Positions 1 to 9,516 of a stretch of DNA of 64,000 bases are shown here, in pieces. The stretch is from contig NZ_JAHFVL010000001.1 in NCBI RefSeq assembly GCF_018599185.1, positions 1,612,001 to 1,676,000 on the forward strand, read 5' to 3'. The notes under the pieces were generated by a model. The model made no database searches. It saw only the letters and a program-made list of their open reading frames with translations, and was not told where the DNA came from. Every line of letters starts with the position of its first letter. The stretch's first letter is position 1. The position numbers were made by a program, and so were the translations under genes. Source of the DNA: Rhodanobacter sp. LX-99. Its GTDB lineage: Bacteria > Pseudomonadota > Gammaproteobacteria > Xanthomonadales > Rhodanobacteraceae.

Positions 1-1
1 A

Positions 2-967
2 CTGAAACTCTGCGGCGTGGTGGCCAGCAAGCGCATGTGGCTGGACTGCGACGACGCCGAGCTCAACGGCCGCCACGGCGGCGCGCAGATCTGGCGGCCG
101 AACGACCTGGATGCGTTCGCCGAACACGTGCGCGGCAACGACGGCCGGCATGCGCTGCTGATCGACTGCAGCGCGAACGACGAGGTGGCCGCGCACTACC
201 CGCGCTGGCTCGCCGCCGGCCTGCACGTGGTGACGCCGAACAAGCTCGCCGGCAGCGGGCCGCTGCCGCGCTGGCAGGCGATCCGCGCGGCCTGCGCCAG
301 CGGCGCGCGCTTCCGCTACGAGGCCACCGTGTGCGCCGGGCTGCCGGTGGTGCAGACCTTGCGCGACCTGCTCGATACCGGCGATGAACTGCTCGCGGTG
401 GATGGCATGTTCTCCGGCACGCTGGCGTGGCTGTGCAACCGCCACGACGGCCGCCAGCCGTTCTCCGCCCTGGTGCGCGAGGCGCATGCGCTGGGCTATA
501 CCGAACCCGACCCGCGCGACGACCTGTCCGGCCTCGACGTGGCGCGCAAGCTGGTGATCCTGGCGCGCGAGGCGGGCTGGCCGCTGTCGCTGGAGGACGT
601 CGACCTGCAGGGCCTGGTGCCGCCGGCGCTGGCCGCCCTGCCGCTGGACGAATGCATGCAGCGGCTGGACGAGCTGGATGCGCCGATGGCGGCAAGGCTG
701 GCCGAGGCGCATGCCGCAGGCGGCGTGCTGCGCCACGTGGCGCAACTGGACCGGCACGGCCGCGCCAGCGTGCGGCTGATGGTGCTGCCGGCCACCCACG
801 CGTTCGCGCATACCCGGCTCACCGACAACATCGTGCAGTTCACCACCCGCCGCTACTGCGATAATCCGCTGTCGGTGCAAGGCCCCGGCGCCGGTCCGGA
901 GGTGACCGCCGCCGGCGTGTTCACCGACCTGCTGCGTATCGCCGAGTCGCTGGAGGCGCGCGCATGA
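2..967 (+). CDS. thrA: Homoserine dehydrogenase domain, C-terminal part of a ThrA/MetL-like protein (cut by window edge)
   Basis: The reading frame is open from base 2, so the gene starts upstream of the window; the GTG at 17 is internal, since codons before it read LKLCG, as in the usual start of the homoserine dehydrogenase domain. Visible family motifs are TPNKLAGSG with the catalytic lysine, the substrate segment [32 protein letters not shown], and a C-terminal [11 protein letters not shown]...[14 protein letters not shown]. The enzyme reduces aspartate semialdehyde to homoserine in the cytoplasm. The domain resembles the C-terminal half of bifunctional aspartokinase/homoserine dehydrogenase, but the kinase half is outside the window, so a monofunctional Hom is not excluded. 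Its stop overlaps the thrB start (ATGA), indicating a thr operon. Confidence 0.9.
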   Translation: MKLCGVVASKRMWLDCDDAELNGRHGGAQIWRPNDLDAFAEHVRGNDGRHALLIDCSANDEVAAHYPRWLAAGLHVVTPNKLAGSGPLPRWQAIRAACASGARFRYEATVCAGLPVVQTLRDLLDTGDELLAVDGMFSGTLAWLCNRHDGRQPFSALVREAHALGYTEPDPRDDLSGLDVARKLVILAREAGWPLSLEDVDLQGLVPPALAALPLDECMQRLDELDAPMAARLAEAHAAGGVLRHVAQLDRHGRASVRLMVLPATHAFAHTRLTDNIVQFTTRRYCDNPLSVQGPGAGPEVTAAGVFTDLLRIAESLEARA

Positions 968-1956
968 ACTCCTCGCTGCTGGAACCCGTCATGGCCTCAC
1001 CGCGCCGCCCCAAACCCCCGCAAGTCGCCTGCGCCTTCGCGCCCGCCAGTGTCGGCAACGTGGGCGTGGGGTTCGACCTGCTCGGCCACAGCGTGGCCGG
1101 CGCCGGCGACCGCGCCGAGGTGCGCCGCATCGACGAGGCGGTGGTGCGCATCGCGGCGATCTGCGGCTGCGTCACCGACTTGCCCACCGATCCGCGCGCG
1201 AACACCGCCGGCACCGCGTTGCTCTCGCTGCGCAAGGCGCTCGGCCTGCAGCACGGTTTCGAGCTGGTGCTGCACAAGGGCATCGCGCTGGGCTCGGGCA
1301 TGGGCGGTTCGGCCGCCTCCTGCGTCGCCGCGTTGGTGGCCGCCAACGCGCTGCTGGCGCAGCCGCTGCCGCGCGAGGCGCTGTACGGCTTCGCGCTGGA
1401 CGGCGAGACGGTGGCCAGCGGCAGCCGTCACGGCGACAACCTCGGCTCGATGCTGCTCGGCGGCCTGGTGCTGGCCACCCACGAACGCCTGCTGCGCATC
1501 GAGGTGCCGGCCGCATGGCACTGCGCGCTGGTGCATCCGCACGTGGTGCTGGAGACGCGCAAGGCGCGCGCGGCGTTGGCCGGTCACTATGCGCTGGGCG
1601 AGTTCGTGGCGCAGAGTTCGAACCTCGCGCTGGTGCTGGCCGGCTGCTACCGCGGCGACGCGGCGCTGGTCCGCGAAGGCCTGAAGGATGTGCTGGTGGA
1701 ACCGCGCCGCGCGCCGCTGATCCCGAACTTCGCCAAGGTGAAACAGGCGGCGCTCGATCACCACGCACTCGGCGCCAGCATCTCCGGCGCGGGCCCCAGC
1801 GTGTTCGGCTGGTACGACAACCGCAGCGATGCCGAAGCGGCGAGCGTGGCGATGCAAGCCGCGTTCGCGGAGGCCGGGCTGGACAGCGACGCGTGGGTAT
1901 CGCCGATCAATGGGCCGGCTGCCGCACTGATCGACTCGATCGAGGCTGCCGCATGA
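964..1956 (+). CDS. thrB: Homoserine kinase
   Basis: A GHMP-family kinase of 330 aa that phosphorylates homoserine on the way to threonine. The N-terminal motif [12 protein letters not shown] lies near residues 28-39 and the ATP-binding Gly/Ser loop [10 protein letters not shown] near 110-119; a C-terminal GHMP motif [11 protein letters not shown] is also present. The start at 964 overlaps the preceding stop by ATGA. An in-frame ATG at 991 would remove nine residues and give a length closer to enterobacterial ThrB. The stop overlaps the thrC start in the same way, so thrA-thrB-thrC are translationally coupled. Confidence 0.95.
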   Translation: MNSSLLEPVMASPRRPKPPQVACAFAPASVGNVGVGFDLLGHSVAGAGDRAEVRRIDEAVVRIAAICGCVTDLPTDPRANTAGTALLSLRKALGLQHGFELVLHKGIALGSGMGGSAASCVAALVAANALLAQPLPREALYGFALDGETVASGSRHGDNLGSMLLGGLVLATHERLLRIEVPAAWHCALVHPHVVLETRKARAALAGHYALGEFVAQSSNLALVLAGCYRGDAALVREGLKDVLVEPRRAPLIPNFAKVKQAALDHHALGASISGAGPSVFGWYDNRSDAEAASVAMQAAFAEAGLDSDAWVSPINGPAAALIDSIEAAA

Positions 1957-3269
1957 GTGCCGCCGATCCCTTGCCATATCACAGCACCCGCGGCGGCGCT
2001 CCGGCCGTGCCGATCGGCCAGGCGATCGCCGCCGGGCTGGCGCCGGACGGCGGCCTGTACGTGCCCGCGGCACTGCCCGCACTCGACCCGGCCACGTTCG
2101 ACCCGCACGGCTCGCTGGCCGATACCGCGGCCACCCTGCTGATGCCGTTCTTCGCCGGCGATGCGCTGGCCGGCGAACTGCGCGCGATCTGCGCCGAAGC
2201 GTTCACCTTCGACGCGCCCCTGCGCGCACTGCCGGCGCATCCGGCCACGCTGATGCTGGAGCTGTTCCACGGGCCCACCTCGGCGTTCAAGGATTTCGGC
2301 GCGCGCTTCCTCGCCGCCTGCCTGCGCCGACTGCCGCGCGCCGATGCGCGGCCGCTGACCATCCTGGTCGCCACCTCGGGCGACACCGGCGCCGCGGTGG
2401 CCGCCGCGTTCCATCGCCAGCCGAACGTGAACGTGGCGATCCTGTATCCGGACGGCCTGGTCTCGCCGCGGCAGGCGCACCAGCTCGGCTGCTTCGGCGA
2501 CAACGTCCGCGCGCTGCGCGTGACCGGCCGCTTCGACGACTGCCAGCGCATGGTCAAGGCAGCGCTCAACGACGCCGCACTGCAGGCGCAGCGGCCGCTG
2601 TCCTCGGCCAACAGCATCAGCCTTGGCCGCCTGCTGCCGCAGATGAGCTACTACGCGCACGCCGCGCTGGGCTGGAGGCGCGAGCACGGCACGCCGCTGA
2701 ACTTCATCGTACCCACCGGCAACCTGGGCAACGCCCTGGCCTGCCTGTGGGTGCGCGAACTGGGCCTGCCGGTCGGTGACGTGCAGTTGGCGTGCAACGC
2801 GAACGCCACCCTGCCCGACTATTTCGCCGGCGCCGCGTACGCGCCGCGCGAAGCGATCGCCACCCTCGCCAACGCGATGGACGTGGGCGCGCCCAGCAAC
2901 TTCGAGCGGCTGCGCTGGACGTTCCCCGACGAAGCCCGCCTGCGTCGGCTGCTGCAGGCGGACAGCGTCGACGACGCCACGATCCGCCGCACCCTTGCCG
3001 ATCACGCGCGCGCACACGGCGAAGTGTTTTGCCCGCATACCGCCACCGCGATGCACCTGCTCGACCGTCTGCGTGCGGACGGCGACGACGCGCCATGGGC
3101 GGTGGTCGCCACCGCCCACCCGGCCAAGTTCGAGAGCGTGGTGGAGCCGCTGGTCGGCCACCCGGTCGAGGTTCCCCCGGCGCTGGCCGCGATGCTGGCG
3201 CGCGACGCCCGCGCCGAGCCGCTGGCCGCCAGCGACACGGCTTTGCGGGACTGGCTGATGCTCTCGTAA
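1953..3269 (+). CDS. thrC: Threonine synthase
   Basis: PLP-dependent threonine synthase (438 aa) that converts O-phosphohomoserine to threonine. The N-terminal YHSTRG motif is typical of the family, the PLP-binding lysine lies in [11 protein letters not shown] (about K113), and the phosphate-binding loop TSGDTGAAV follows. The start is set by the ATGA overlap with thrB at 1953. It is the last gene of the thr operon. No classical terminator follows, only an imperfect inverted repeat (TTCCG...CGGAA, about 3274-3292) without a T-run, so some read-through into the leu-ilv leader is possible. Confidence 0.96.
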   Translation: MSAADPLPYHSTRGGAPAVPIGQAIAAGLAPDGGLYVPAALPALDPATFDPHGSLADTAATLLMPFFAGDALAGELRAICAEAFTFDAPLRALPAHPATLMLELFHGPTSAFKDFGARFLAACLRRLPRADARPLTILVATSGDTGAAVAAAFHRQPNVNVAILYPDGLVSPRQAHQLGCFGDNVRALRVTGRFDDCQRMVKAALNDAALQAQRPLSSANSISLGRLLPQMSYYAHAALGWRREHGTPLNFIVPTGNLGNALACLWVRELGLPVGDVQLACNANATLPDYFAGAAYAPREAIATLANAMDVGAPSNFERLRWTFPDEARLRRLLQADSVDDATIRRTLADHARAHGEVFCPHTATAMHLLDRLRADGDDAPWAVVATAHPAKFESVVEPLVGHPVEVPPALAAMLARDARAEPLAASDTALRDWLMLS

Positions 3270-3352
3270 AACATTCCGCGCCTGGCCCGGAAAAATCATC
3301 TGGACATCTGGACGTCCAAAGCAAGCCGATCGACTGATTTCAAATGAAACTG

Positions 3353-3382
3353 TTGACGCCGTCGTGCGAAGTGCCCTAAGGT
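3353..3382 (+). promoter_or_regulatory. Candidate promoter of the leu-ilv superoperon
   Basis: A good -35 hexamer TTGACG (3353-3358) is followed after 18 bases by TAAGGT (3377-3382) as a weak -10 (3 of 6 consensus bases). Transcription would begin at about 3389-3390, directly at the leader-peptide ATG. The -35 is clear; the -10 is an inference from spacing. Confidence 0.5.
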
Positions 3383-3389
3383 CGGTCTC

Positions 3390-3527
3390 ATGTCGCAGCG
3401 CAGCAGCCATTGCCGCATCGCCGAAATGAACCGTCTCGCGACGGTCGGCGGCCTGCTGCAGCTCGGCGGCACGCTCCTTATTACCCTCGTACTCGTACTC
3501 CTTATTACCAACGGAGGTGCGGGCTGA
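3390..3527 (+). CDS. Branched-chain leader peptide of the leu-ilv attenuator
   Basis: A 45-codon reading frame (ATG 3390, TGA 3525-3527) whose second half encodes the run LLITLVLVLLIT, that is Leu, Ile, Val and Thr codons in succession. This is the classical composition of an ilv/leu attenuator leader peptide. The control codons include ATT, CTT and GTA, which are uncommon in this G+C-rich genome. A ribosome at the stop codon would cover 3516-3523, the strand that otherwise pairs with the terminator arm downstream, so frame, stop position and RNA folding agree. AAGG at 3378-3381 could serve as a Shine-Dalgarno if the transcript starts upstream; otherwise the mRNA would be leaderless. An internal ATG at 3426 is an alternative start that keeps all control codons. 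Confidence 0.85.
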   Translation: MSQRSSHCRIAEMNRLATVGGLLQLGGTLLITLVLVLLITNGGAG

Positions 3528-3584
3528 GGGCATGTGTCCAGGTAGCTGAAAAATAACCTGAAGACTCCCAAAGAACCCCGCACC
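3516..3584 (+). promoter_or_regulatory. Antiterminator pairing of the leu-ilv attenuator
   Basis: GGTGCGGG (3516-3523), in the last codons of the leader peptide, is perfectly complementary over 8 bases to CCCGCACC (3577-3584). The latter includes the 5' arm of the terminator, so the two structures exclude each other. A competing upstream pairing of CCCTC (3484-3488) with GAGGG (3526-3530) and CTCC (3498-3501) with GGAG (3513-3516) could act as the pause/protector hairpin. Confidence 0.75.
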
Positions 3585-3608
3585 CGGTAACGGATGCGGG
3601 GTTTTTTT
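3576..3608 (+). terminator. Attenuator terminator upstream of leuA
   Basis: CCCCGCA (3576-3582) pairs with TGCGGGG (3595-3601); an inner CCG/CGG is closed by a GTAA (GNRA-type) tetraloop; seven T follow at 3602-3608. It lies 29 bases before the leuA start and after the leader peptide, so it is a regulatory terminator rather than an operon end. Confidence 0.92.
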
Positions 3609-3637
3609 GTGCCTTCGGCGCCGCCCACAGCGGAGCC

Positions 3638-5235
<1,598 letters not shown>

Positions 5236-5239
<4 letters not shown>

Positions 5240-6237
5240 GCACGCCATTCCTGTGGCACAACGGCCAGATCAAGCCGTGGGCCGAGGCCACCACCCACGT
5301 CAGCGCGCATGCGCTGCACTACGGCTCGTCGGTGTTCGAGGGCGAGCGCGTGTACGCCACGCCGCGCGGGCCGGCGTATTTCCGGCTGGCCGAGCACACC
5401 CGCCGGCTGTTCGAATCGGCGCGCGTCTACGAGATCGATATCGGCTACAGCGAGGACGAGATCAACGCCGCCTGCCTCGACGTGATCCGCGCGAACCGGA
5501 TGCCATCGGCGTACGTGCGGCCGATCGTGTTCCGCGGCGCCGGCGGGCTGGGCGTGCTGGCGAAGGGCGATGCGCCGGTGGAGGTGGCGATCATCGCGCT
5601 GAACTGGGGCGCGTATCTCGGCGAGGCGGCCGAACGCGGTGCCGACGTGTGCGTGTCGTCCTGGAACCGCCCCGCGCCGAACACCCTGCCGAGCTGGGCC
5701 AAGGCCGGCGGCAATTACCTGTCCAGCCAGCTGATCGGGCTGGAGGCGCGCCGCAACGGCTACGACGAGGGCATCGCGCTGGGCCACAACGGCCTGCTCA
5801 GCGAAGGCGCCGGCGAGAACCTGTTCCTGGTGAAGCGCGGCAAGCTGCTCACGCCGCCGTCCAGCGCCGGCATCCTGGCCGGGATCACCCGCGATGCAAT
5901 GATCACCTTGGCCGCCGATCTCGGCATCGCGGTGGAAGAACGCGACCTGCCGCGCGAGGCGCTGTATTCCGCCGACGAAGTGTTCATGACCGGCACCGCC
6001 GCCGAGATCACCCCGGTGCGCTCGGTCGACCGCAAGGCGGTCGGCAAGGGTGCGCCCGGTCCCATCACCAAGGTCTTGCAGCAGGCGTTCTTCGGCCTGT
6101 TCGACGGCCGCACGGAAGATCGCTGGTCCTGGCTGAGTTTGGTTAACGCGGTCATCCCTGACCGCGAAGATCAAGAACCGGCCATCCATGGCCGGACTCC
6201 TCAGGAACGGCCGGCCCCCACGGAGGCAGCGGCATGA
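5236..6237 (+). CDS. ilvE: Branched-chain amino acid aminotransferase with repeat-derived C-terminal tail
   Basis: Class IV PLP aminotransferase (333 aa) that performs the last step of Val, Leu and Ile synthesis. The PLP lysine is in [13 protein letters not shown] (about K156); [10 protein letters not shown] near residue 30 and SEGAGENLF are typical IlvE motifs. Homologues end soon after the [18 protein letters not shown] segment. Here about 29 further residues follow, encoded by DNA made of two perfect hairpins (6147-6166 and 6178-6195). The tail therefore looks like an acquired palindromic repeat read in frame. ATGA overlaps join it to leuA and leuC. Confidence 0.94.
6147..6195 (+). repeat. 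Double-hairpin palindromic repeat inside the 3' end of ilvE
   Basis: CGCGGTCA-TCCC-TGACCGCG (6147-6166) is an 8-bp perfect hairpin. After 11 bases comes CCGGCCAT-CC-ATGGCCGG (6178-6195), another 8-bp perfect hairpin, and a further palindrome GGCCGGCC lies at 6209-6216. Two hairpins separated by a short linker resemble REP/BIME-type bacterial repeats. I saw no second copy in this window, so family membership is inferred from structure alone. Confidence 0.7.
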
Positions 6238-7664
6238 ACCCGCGGACCTTGTTCGAGAAAGTCTGGGACGCCCACGTCGTCGCCGCCGAAACCGGCGACA
6301 CACCGGCGGTGATCTACGTCGACCTGCACTTGGTGCACGAAGTCACCTCGCCGCAGGCGTTCAGCGAACTGCACGAGCGCGGACTGAAACTGCGCCGGCC
6401 CGACCGCATGCTGGCCACGCTGGACCATTCCACCCCGACCCTGCCCACGAACGCCGACGGCAGCCGCCCCTATGCGAACGCGGAAGCGCAGGCGCAGGTC
6501 GCGCAGCTGGAATCCAACTGCCGCGAGTTCGGCGTCGAGCTGCACGGCTGGGACAGCGCCGACCGCGGCATCGTGCACGTGATCGGCCCCGAGCTGGGCG
6601 CGACCCAGCCAGGTATGACCATCGTCTGCGGCGACAGCCACACCTCCACCCACGGCGCGTTCGGCGCGCTGGCGTTCGGCATCGGCACCACCGAGGTCGG
6701 CCACGTAATGGCCACGCAGTGCCTGCTGCAGCGCAGACCGAAGACCATGGCGATCCACGTCGACGGCCAGCTGCCGCCGGGAGTGGGCGCGAAGGACCTG
6801 ATCCTGCACATCATCGGCACGATCGGCGTCGATGGCGGCACCGGCTACGTATTGGAGTACCGCGGCGCGGCGATCGAGGCGCTGTCGATGGACCAGCGCA
6901 TGACCGTCTGCAACATGTCGATCGAAGCCGGCGCGCGCGCCGGGCTGATCGCGCCGGACGAGACCACATTCGCCTGGCTGAAGGGTCGCCCGCGCGTGCC
7001 GCAGGGGGAGGCGTGGGACGCAGCGGTGGCGAAGTGGCGCGCATTGCGCAGCGATGACGGTGCGCATTACGACCGCGAGGTGCGCATCGATGCCGGCGCC
7101 GTGAAACCCACCGTCACCTACGGCACCCATCCGGGCATGGCGATCGCGCTAGACGCCCCGGTGCCGGTGGCGACCAATGCGCAGGAGCGCCGTGCGCTCG
7201 ACTACATGCAGAGCAAGCCCGGCCAGCCGATGCAGGGCACGCCGGTCGACGTGGTGTTCGTCGGCAGCTGCACCAACTCGCGCCTGTCCGACCTGCGCGA
7301 AGCGGCGCGCGTACTGCATAGCCGGCACGTCGCCGACGGCGTGCGCATGCTGGTGGTGCCCGGCTCCGAAGCGGTGCGCCGCGACGCCGAGCGCGAAGGC
7401 CTGCACCACGTGTTCACCGCCGCCGGCGCCGAGTGGCGCGTGCCCGGCTGCTCGATGTGCATCGCGATGAACGGCGACCTGGCGCAGCCGGGCCAGCTGG
7501 TGGTCTCCACCTCCAACCGCAACTTCGAGGGCCGCCAGGGCAAGGGCGCGCGCACCGTGCTGGCCAGCCCGGCCACCGCCGCTGCGTCGGCAATCGCCGG
7601 GCGCATCGCCGACCCGCGCGAGTACGCCGTACACAACAAGAGCCGGCAGGAGCAAGCCGCATGA
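6234..7664 (+). CDS. leuC: 3-isopropylmalate dehydratase, large subunit
   Basis: Aconitase-family large subunit (476 aa) that isomerises 2- to 3-isopropylmalate together with LeuD. It carries DHSTPTLP, the [19 protein letters not shown] motif, and the three [4Fe-4S] cysteines, one in VGSCTNSR (about residue 346) and two in PGCSMC (about 405-408). Length matches the bacterial two-subunit enzyme. The ATG at 6234 overlaps the ilvE stop, and the stop overlaps leuD. Confidence 0.97.
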   Translation: MNPRTLFEKVWDAHVVAAETGDTPAVIYVDLHLVHEVTSPQAFSELHERGLKLRRPDRMLATLDHSTPTLPTNADGSRPYANAEAQAQVAQLESNCREFGVELHGWDSADRGIVHVIGPELGATQPGMTIVCGDSHTSTHGAFGALAFGIGTTEVGHVMATQCLLQRRPKTMAIHVDGQLPPGVGAKDLILHIIGTIGVDGGTGYVLEYRGAAIEALSMDQRMTVCNMSIEAGARAGLIAPDETTFAWLKGRPRVPQGEAWDAAVAKWRALRSDDGAHYDREVRIDAGAVKPTVTYGTHPGMAIALDAPVPVATNAQERRALDYMQSKPGQPMQGTPVDVVFVGSCTNSRLSDLREAARVLHSRHVADGVRMLVVPGSEAVRRDAEREGLHHVFTAAGAEWRVPGCSMCIAMNGDLAQPGQLVVSTSNRNFEGRQGKGARTVLASPATAAASAIAGRIADPREYAVHNKSRQEQAA

Positions 7665-8248
7665 AACCCGTGACCCACCTCCACTCCCGCACCGCCGTGC
7701 TGGCCGACGAGAACATCGACACCGACCGCATCATCCCGGCGCGCTTCCTCACCACGACCACGCGCGAGGGGCTGGGCAAGCTGTGCTTCCACGACTGGCG
7801 CTACCAGGCCGACGGCAGCGACAACCCCGCCTTCCCGCTGAACCGCCCGGAAGCGCGCGGCTGCTCGATCCTCGTGGCCGGGCGCAACTTCGGCTGCGGC
7901 TCCTCGCGCGAACACGCGCCGTGGGCGCTGCTCGACTACGGCATCCAGGCGGTGCTGTGCAGCGAGATCGCGGACATCTTCCGCGGCAACGCGCTGAAGA
8001 ACGGCCTGCTCGCCATCGTCATCGACGAACTCGAACACCGCTGGCTGCTCAAGCATCCCGGCATCGAACTGGCGATCGACGTGCGCGAGCAGTACATCGC
8101 GCTGCCCGACGGCGGCCGCATCCCGTTCGCTCTGGAGCCGTTCGCGCGGCACTGCCTGCTCAACGGCGTCGACCAGCTCGGTTACCTGCTTCAGCAAGGC
8201 GACGCGATCACCTCTTACGAACAACAGCATCAGGAGCAAGCGGCATGA
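7661..8248 (+). CDS. leuD: 3-isopropylmalate dehydratase, small subunit
   Basis: Swivel-domain subunit (195 aa) of isopropylmalate isomerase. It contains [15 protein letters not shown] near the N-terminus and the substrate-recognition motif [15 protein letters not shown] near residues 70-84. The start at 7661 overlaps the leuC stop (ATGA), giving the usual leuC-leuD order and probable equimolar synthesis. The stop overlaps leuB. Confidence 0.97.
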   Translation: MKPVTHLHSRTAVLADENIDTDRIIPARFLTTTTREGLGKLCFHDWRYQADGSDNPAFPLNRPEARGCSILVAGRNFGCGSSREHAPWALLDYGIQAVLCSEIADIFRGNALKNGLLAIVIDELEHRWLLKHPGIELAIDVREQYIALPDGGRIPFALEPFARHCLLNGVDQLGYLLQQGDAITSYEQQHQEQAA

Positions 8249-9342
8249 AAGCCCACATCGTTACCCTGCCCGGCGACGGCGTCGGCCCCGAAGTCACCGC
8301 TGCCGCGGTGGCCGTATTGAAGACCGTGGCCGCGCGCTACGAGCACGTGTTCGCGTTCGACGAGCAGCTGATCGGCGGCATCGCGATCGACGCCACCGGC
8401 GAGCCGCTGCCGGCCGCCTCGCTGGCGGCATGTAAGTCCGCCGATGCAGTGCTGCTGGGCGCCGTCGGCGGCCCGAAGTGGTCCGATCCGAACGCGCCGG
8501 TGCGGCCCGAGCAGGGCCTGCTGGCGCTGCGCGCCGCGCTCGGCGTGTACGCGAACCTGCGCCCGCTGCAGGTGCATCCGGCGCTGGCCAACCTGTCGCC
8601 GCTGAAGAACGACAAGCTGAAGCACGTCGACGTGCTGTTCGTGCGCGAGCTCACCGGCGGCGCCTACTTCGGCGCGAAGACGCGCAGCGACGAGGCCGCC
8701 ACCGACGAGTGCAAATACACCGTGGCCGAGATCGAGCGCGTGGTGCGCCGCGCGTTCGAGCTGGCACGCGGCCGCCGCCGCCATGTCACCTCGGTCGACA
8801 AGGCCAACGTGCTGGAGACCTCGCGGCTGTGGCGCAGCACGGTGCAGCGCATCGCTGCCGAGTATCCGGACGTGAAGCTCGAGCACCAGCTGGTCGACTC
8901 GATGGCGATGCTGCTGCTGACCCAGCCGAACCGCTACGACGTGGTGGTCACCGAGAACCTGTTCGGCGACATCCTCACCGACGAGGCCGCCGCGCTGGCC
9001 GGCTCGCTCGGCCTGCTGCCGTCGGCGTCGCTGGGCGACGGCCGGCGCGGGCTGTACGAACCGATCCACGGCTCCGCGCCGGACATCGCCGGCACCGGCG
9101 TGGCCAACCCGGTCGGCGCGATCCTTTCCGCCGCGCTGCTGTTGCGCCACTCGCTGGGCCTGGAAGCCGAAGCGGTGGCGATCGAGGCGGCGGTCGAGCA
9201 GGTGCTGCGCCATGGCCCGCACAGCCGCGACATCGGCGGCAACGCCGGCACCGATGAAGTGCGCGATGCCGTGCTCGCGGCGATCGAGGATCACGCCGAC
9301 AACGCCGCCGCGTTCTTCTGCGGAGCACGCGCATGCGGCTGA
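8245..9342 (+). CDS. leuB: 3-isopropylmalate dehydrogenase
   Basis: NAD-dependent oxidative decarboxylase (365 aa) that makes 2-oxoisocaproate, the leucine precursor. LPGDGVGPEV is at the N-terminus, followed by GAVGGPKW, the substrate/metal segments VDSMAMLL and NLFGDILTDEAAALAGSLG, and the NAD-binding EPIHGSAPDIAGTGVANP. Start chosen from the ATGA overlap with leuD. This is the last of the uninterrupted overlapping block leuA-leuB; a 174-bp gap with hairpins separates it from ilvD. Confidence 0.97.
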   Translation: MKAHIVTLPGDGVGPEVTAAAVAVLKTVAARYEHVFAFDEQLIGGIAIDATGEPLPAASLAACKSADAVLLGAVGGPKWSDPNAPVRPEQGLLALRAALGVYANLRPLQVHPALANLSPLKNDKLKHVDVLFVRELTGGAYFGAKTRSDEAATDECKYTVAEIERVVRRAFELARGRRRHVTSVDKANVLETSRLWRSTVQRIAAEYPDVKLEHQLVDSMAMLLLTQPNRYDVVVTENLFGDILTDEAAALAGSLGLLPSASLGDGRRGLYEPIHGSAPDIAGTGVANPVGAILSAALLLRHSLGLEAEAVAIEAAVEQVLRHGPHSRDIGGNAGTDEVRDAVLAAIEDHADNAAAFFCGARACG

Positions 9343-9360
9343 TGCAGCCAGGTTTCCCCA

Positions 9361-9387
9361 GCGGGCACACGGACGTGCCCGCATTTT
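9361..9387 (+). terminator. Terminator-like hairpin in the leuB-ilvD gap
   Basis: GCGGGCAC (9361-9368) pairs with GTGCCCGC (9375-9382) around a 6-base loop and is followed by ATTTT. It could reduce read-through from leuB into ilvD or stabilise the upstream mRNA end. The short T-run makes termination partial at best. Confidence 0.45.
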
Positions 9388-9392
9388 CTGCC

Positions 9393-9499
9393 GCCCCCTG
9401 CGTGCTCCCGGCACAGGACGGTTCGCGCACGCCGCGATGGCGCCGATCCCCGCCCCGTCCAGCCACCTCCCTCGCACGCAGGGGGCGCTTTTCTTTCTT
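9393..9499 (+). repeat. Long-range 13-bp inverted repeat before ilvD, followed by a T-rich stretch
   Basis: GCCCCCTGCGTGC (9393-9405) and GCACGCAGGGGGC (9474-9486) are perfect reverse complements separated by 68 bases, and the right arm is followed by GCTTTTCTTTCTT. The structure ends 17 bases before the ilvD ATG at 9517. It may act as an intra-operon terminator or processing site. No leader peptide rich in branched-chain codons was seen in the loop. Confidence 0.5.
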
Positions 9500-9516
9500 C
9501 ACCCAGCGGAATCGCC

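Noticed and set aside
3299..3318. Tandem TGGACATC / TGGACGTCCA resembling MetJ boxes upstream of the leu-ilv promoter
   Set aside because: Only one perfect 10-bp palindrome is present, it deviates from AGACGTCT, and I cannot establish that this lineage uses MetJ at a branched-chain operon.
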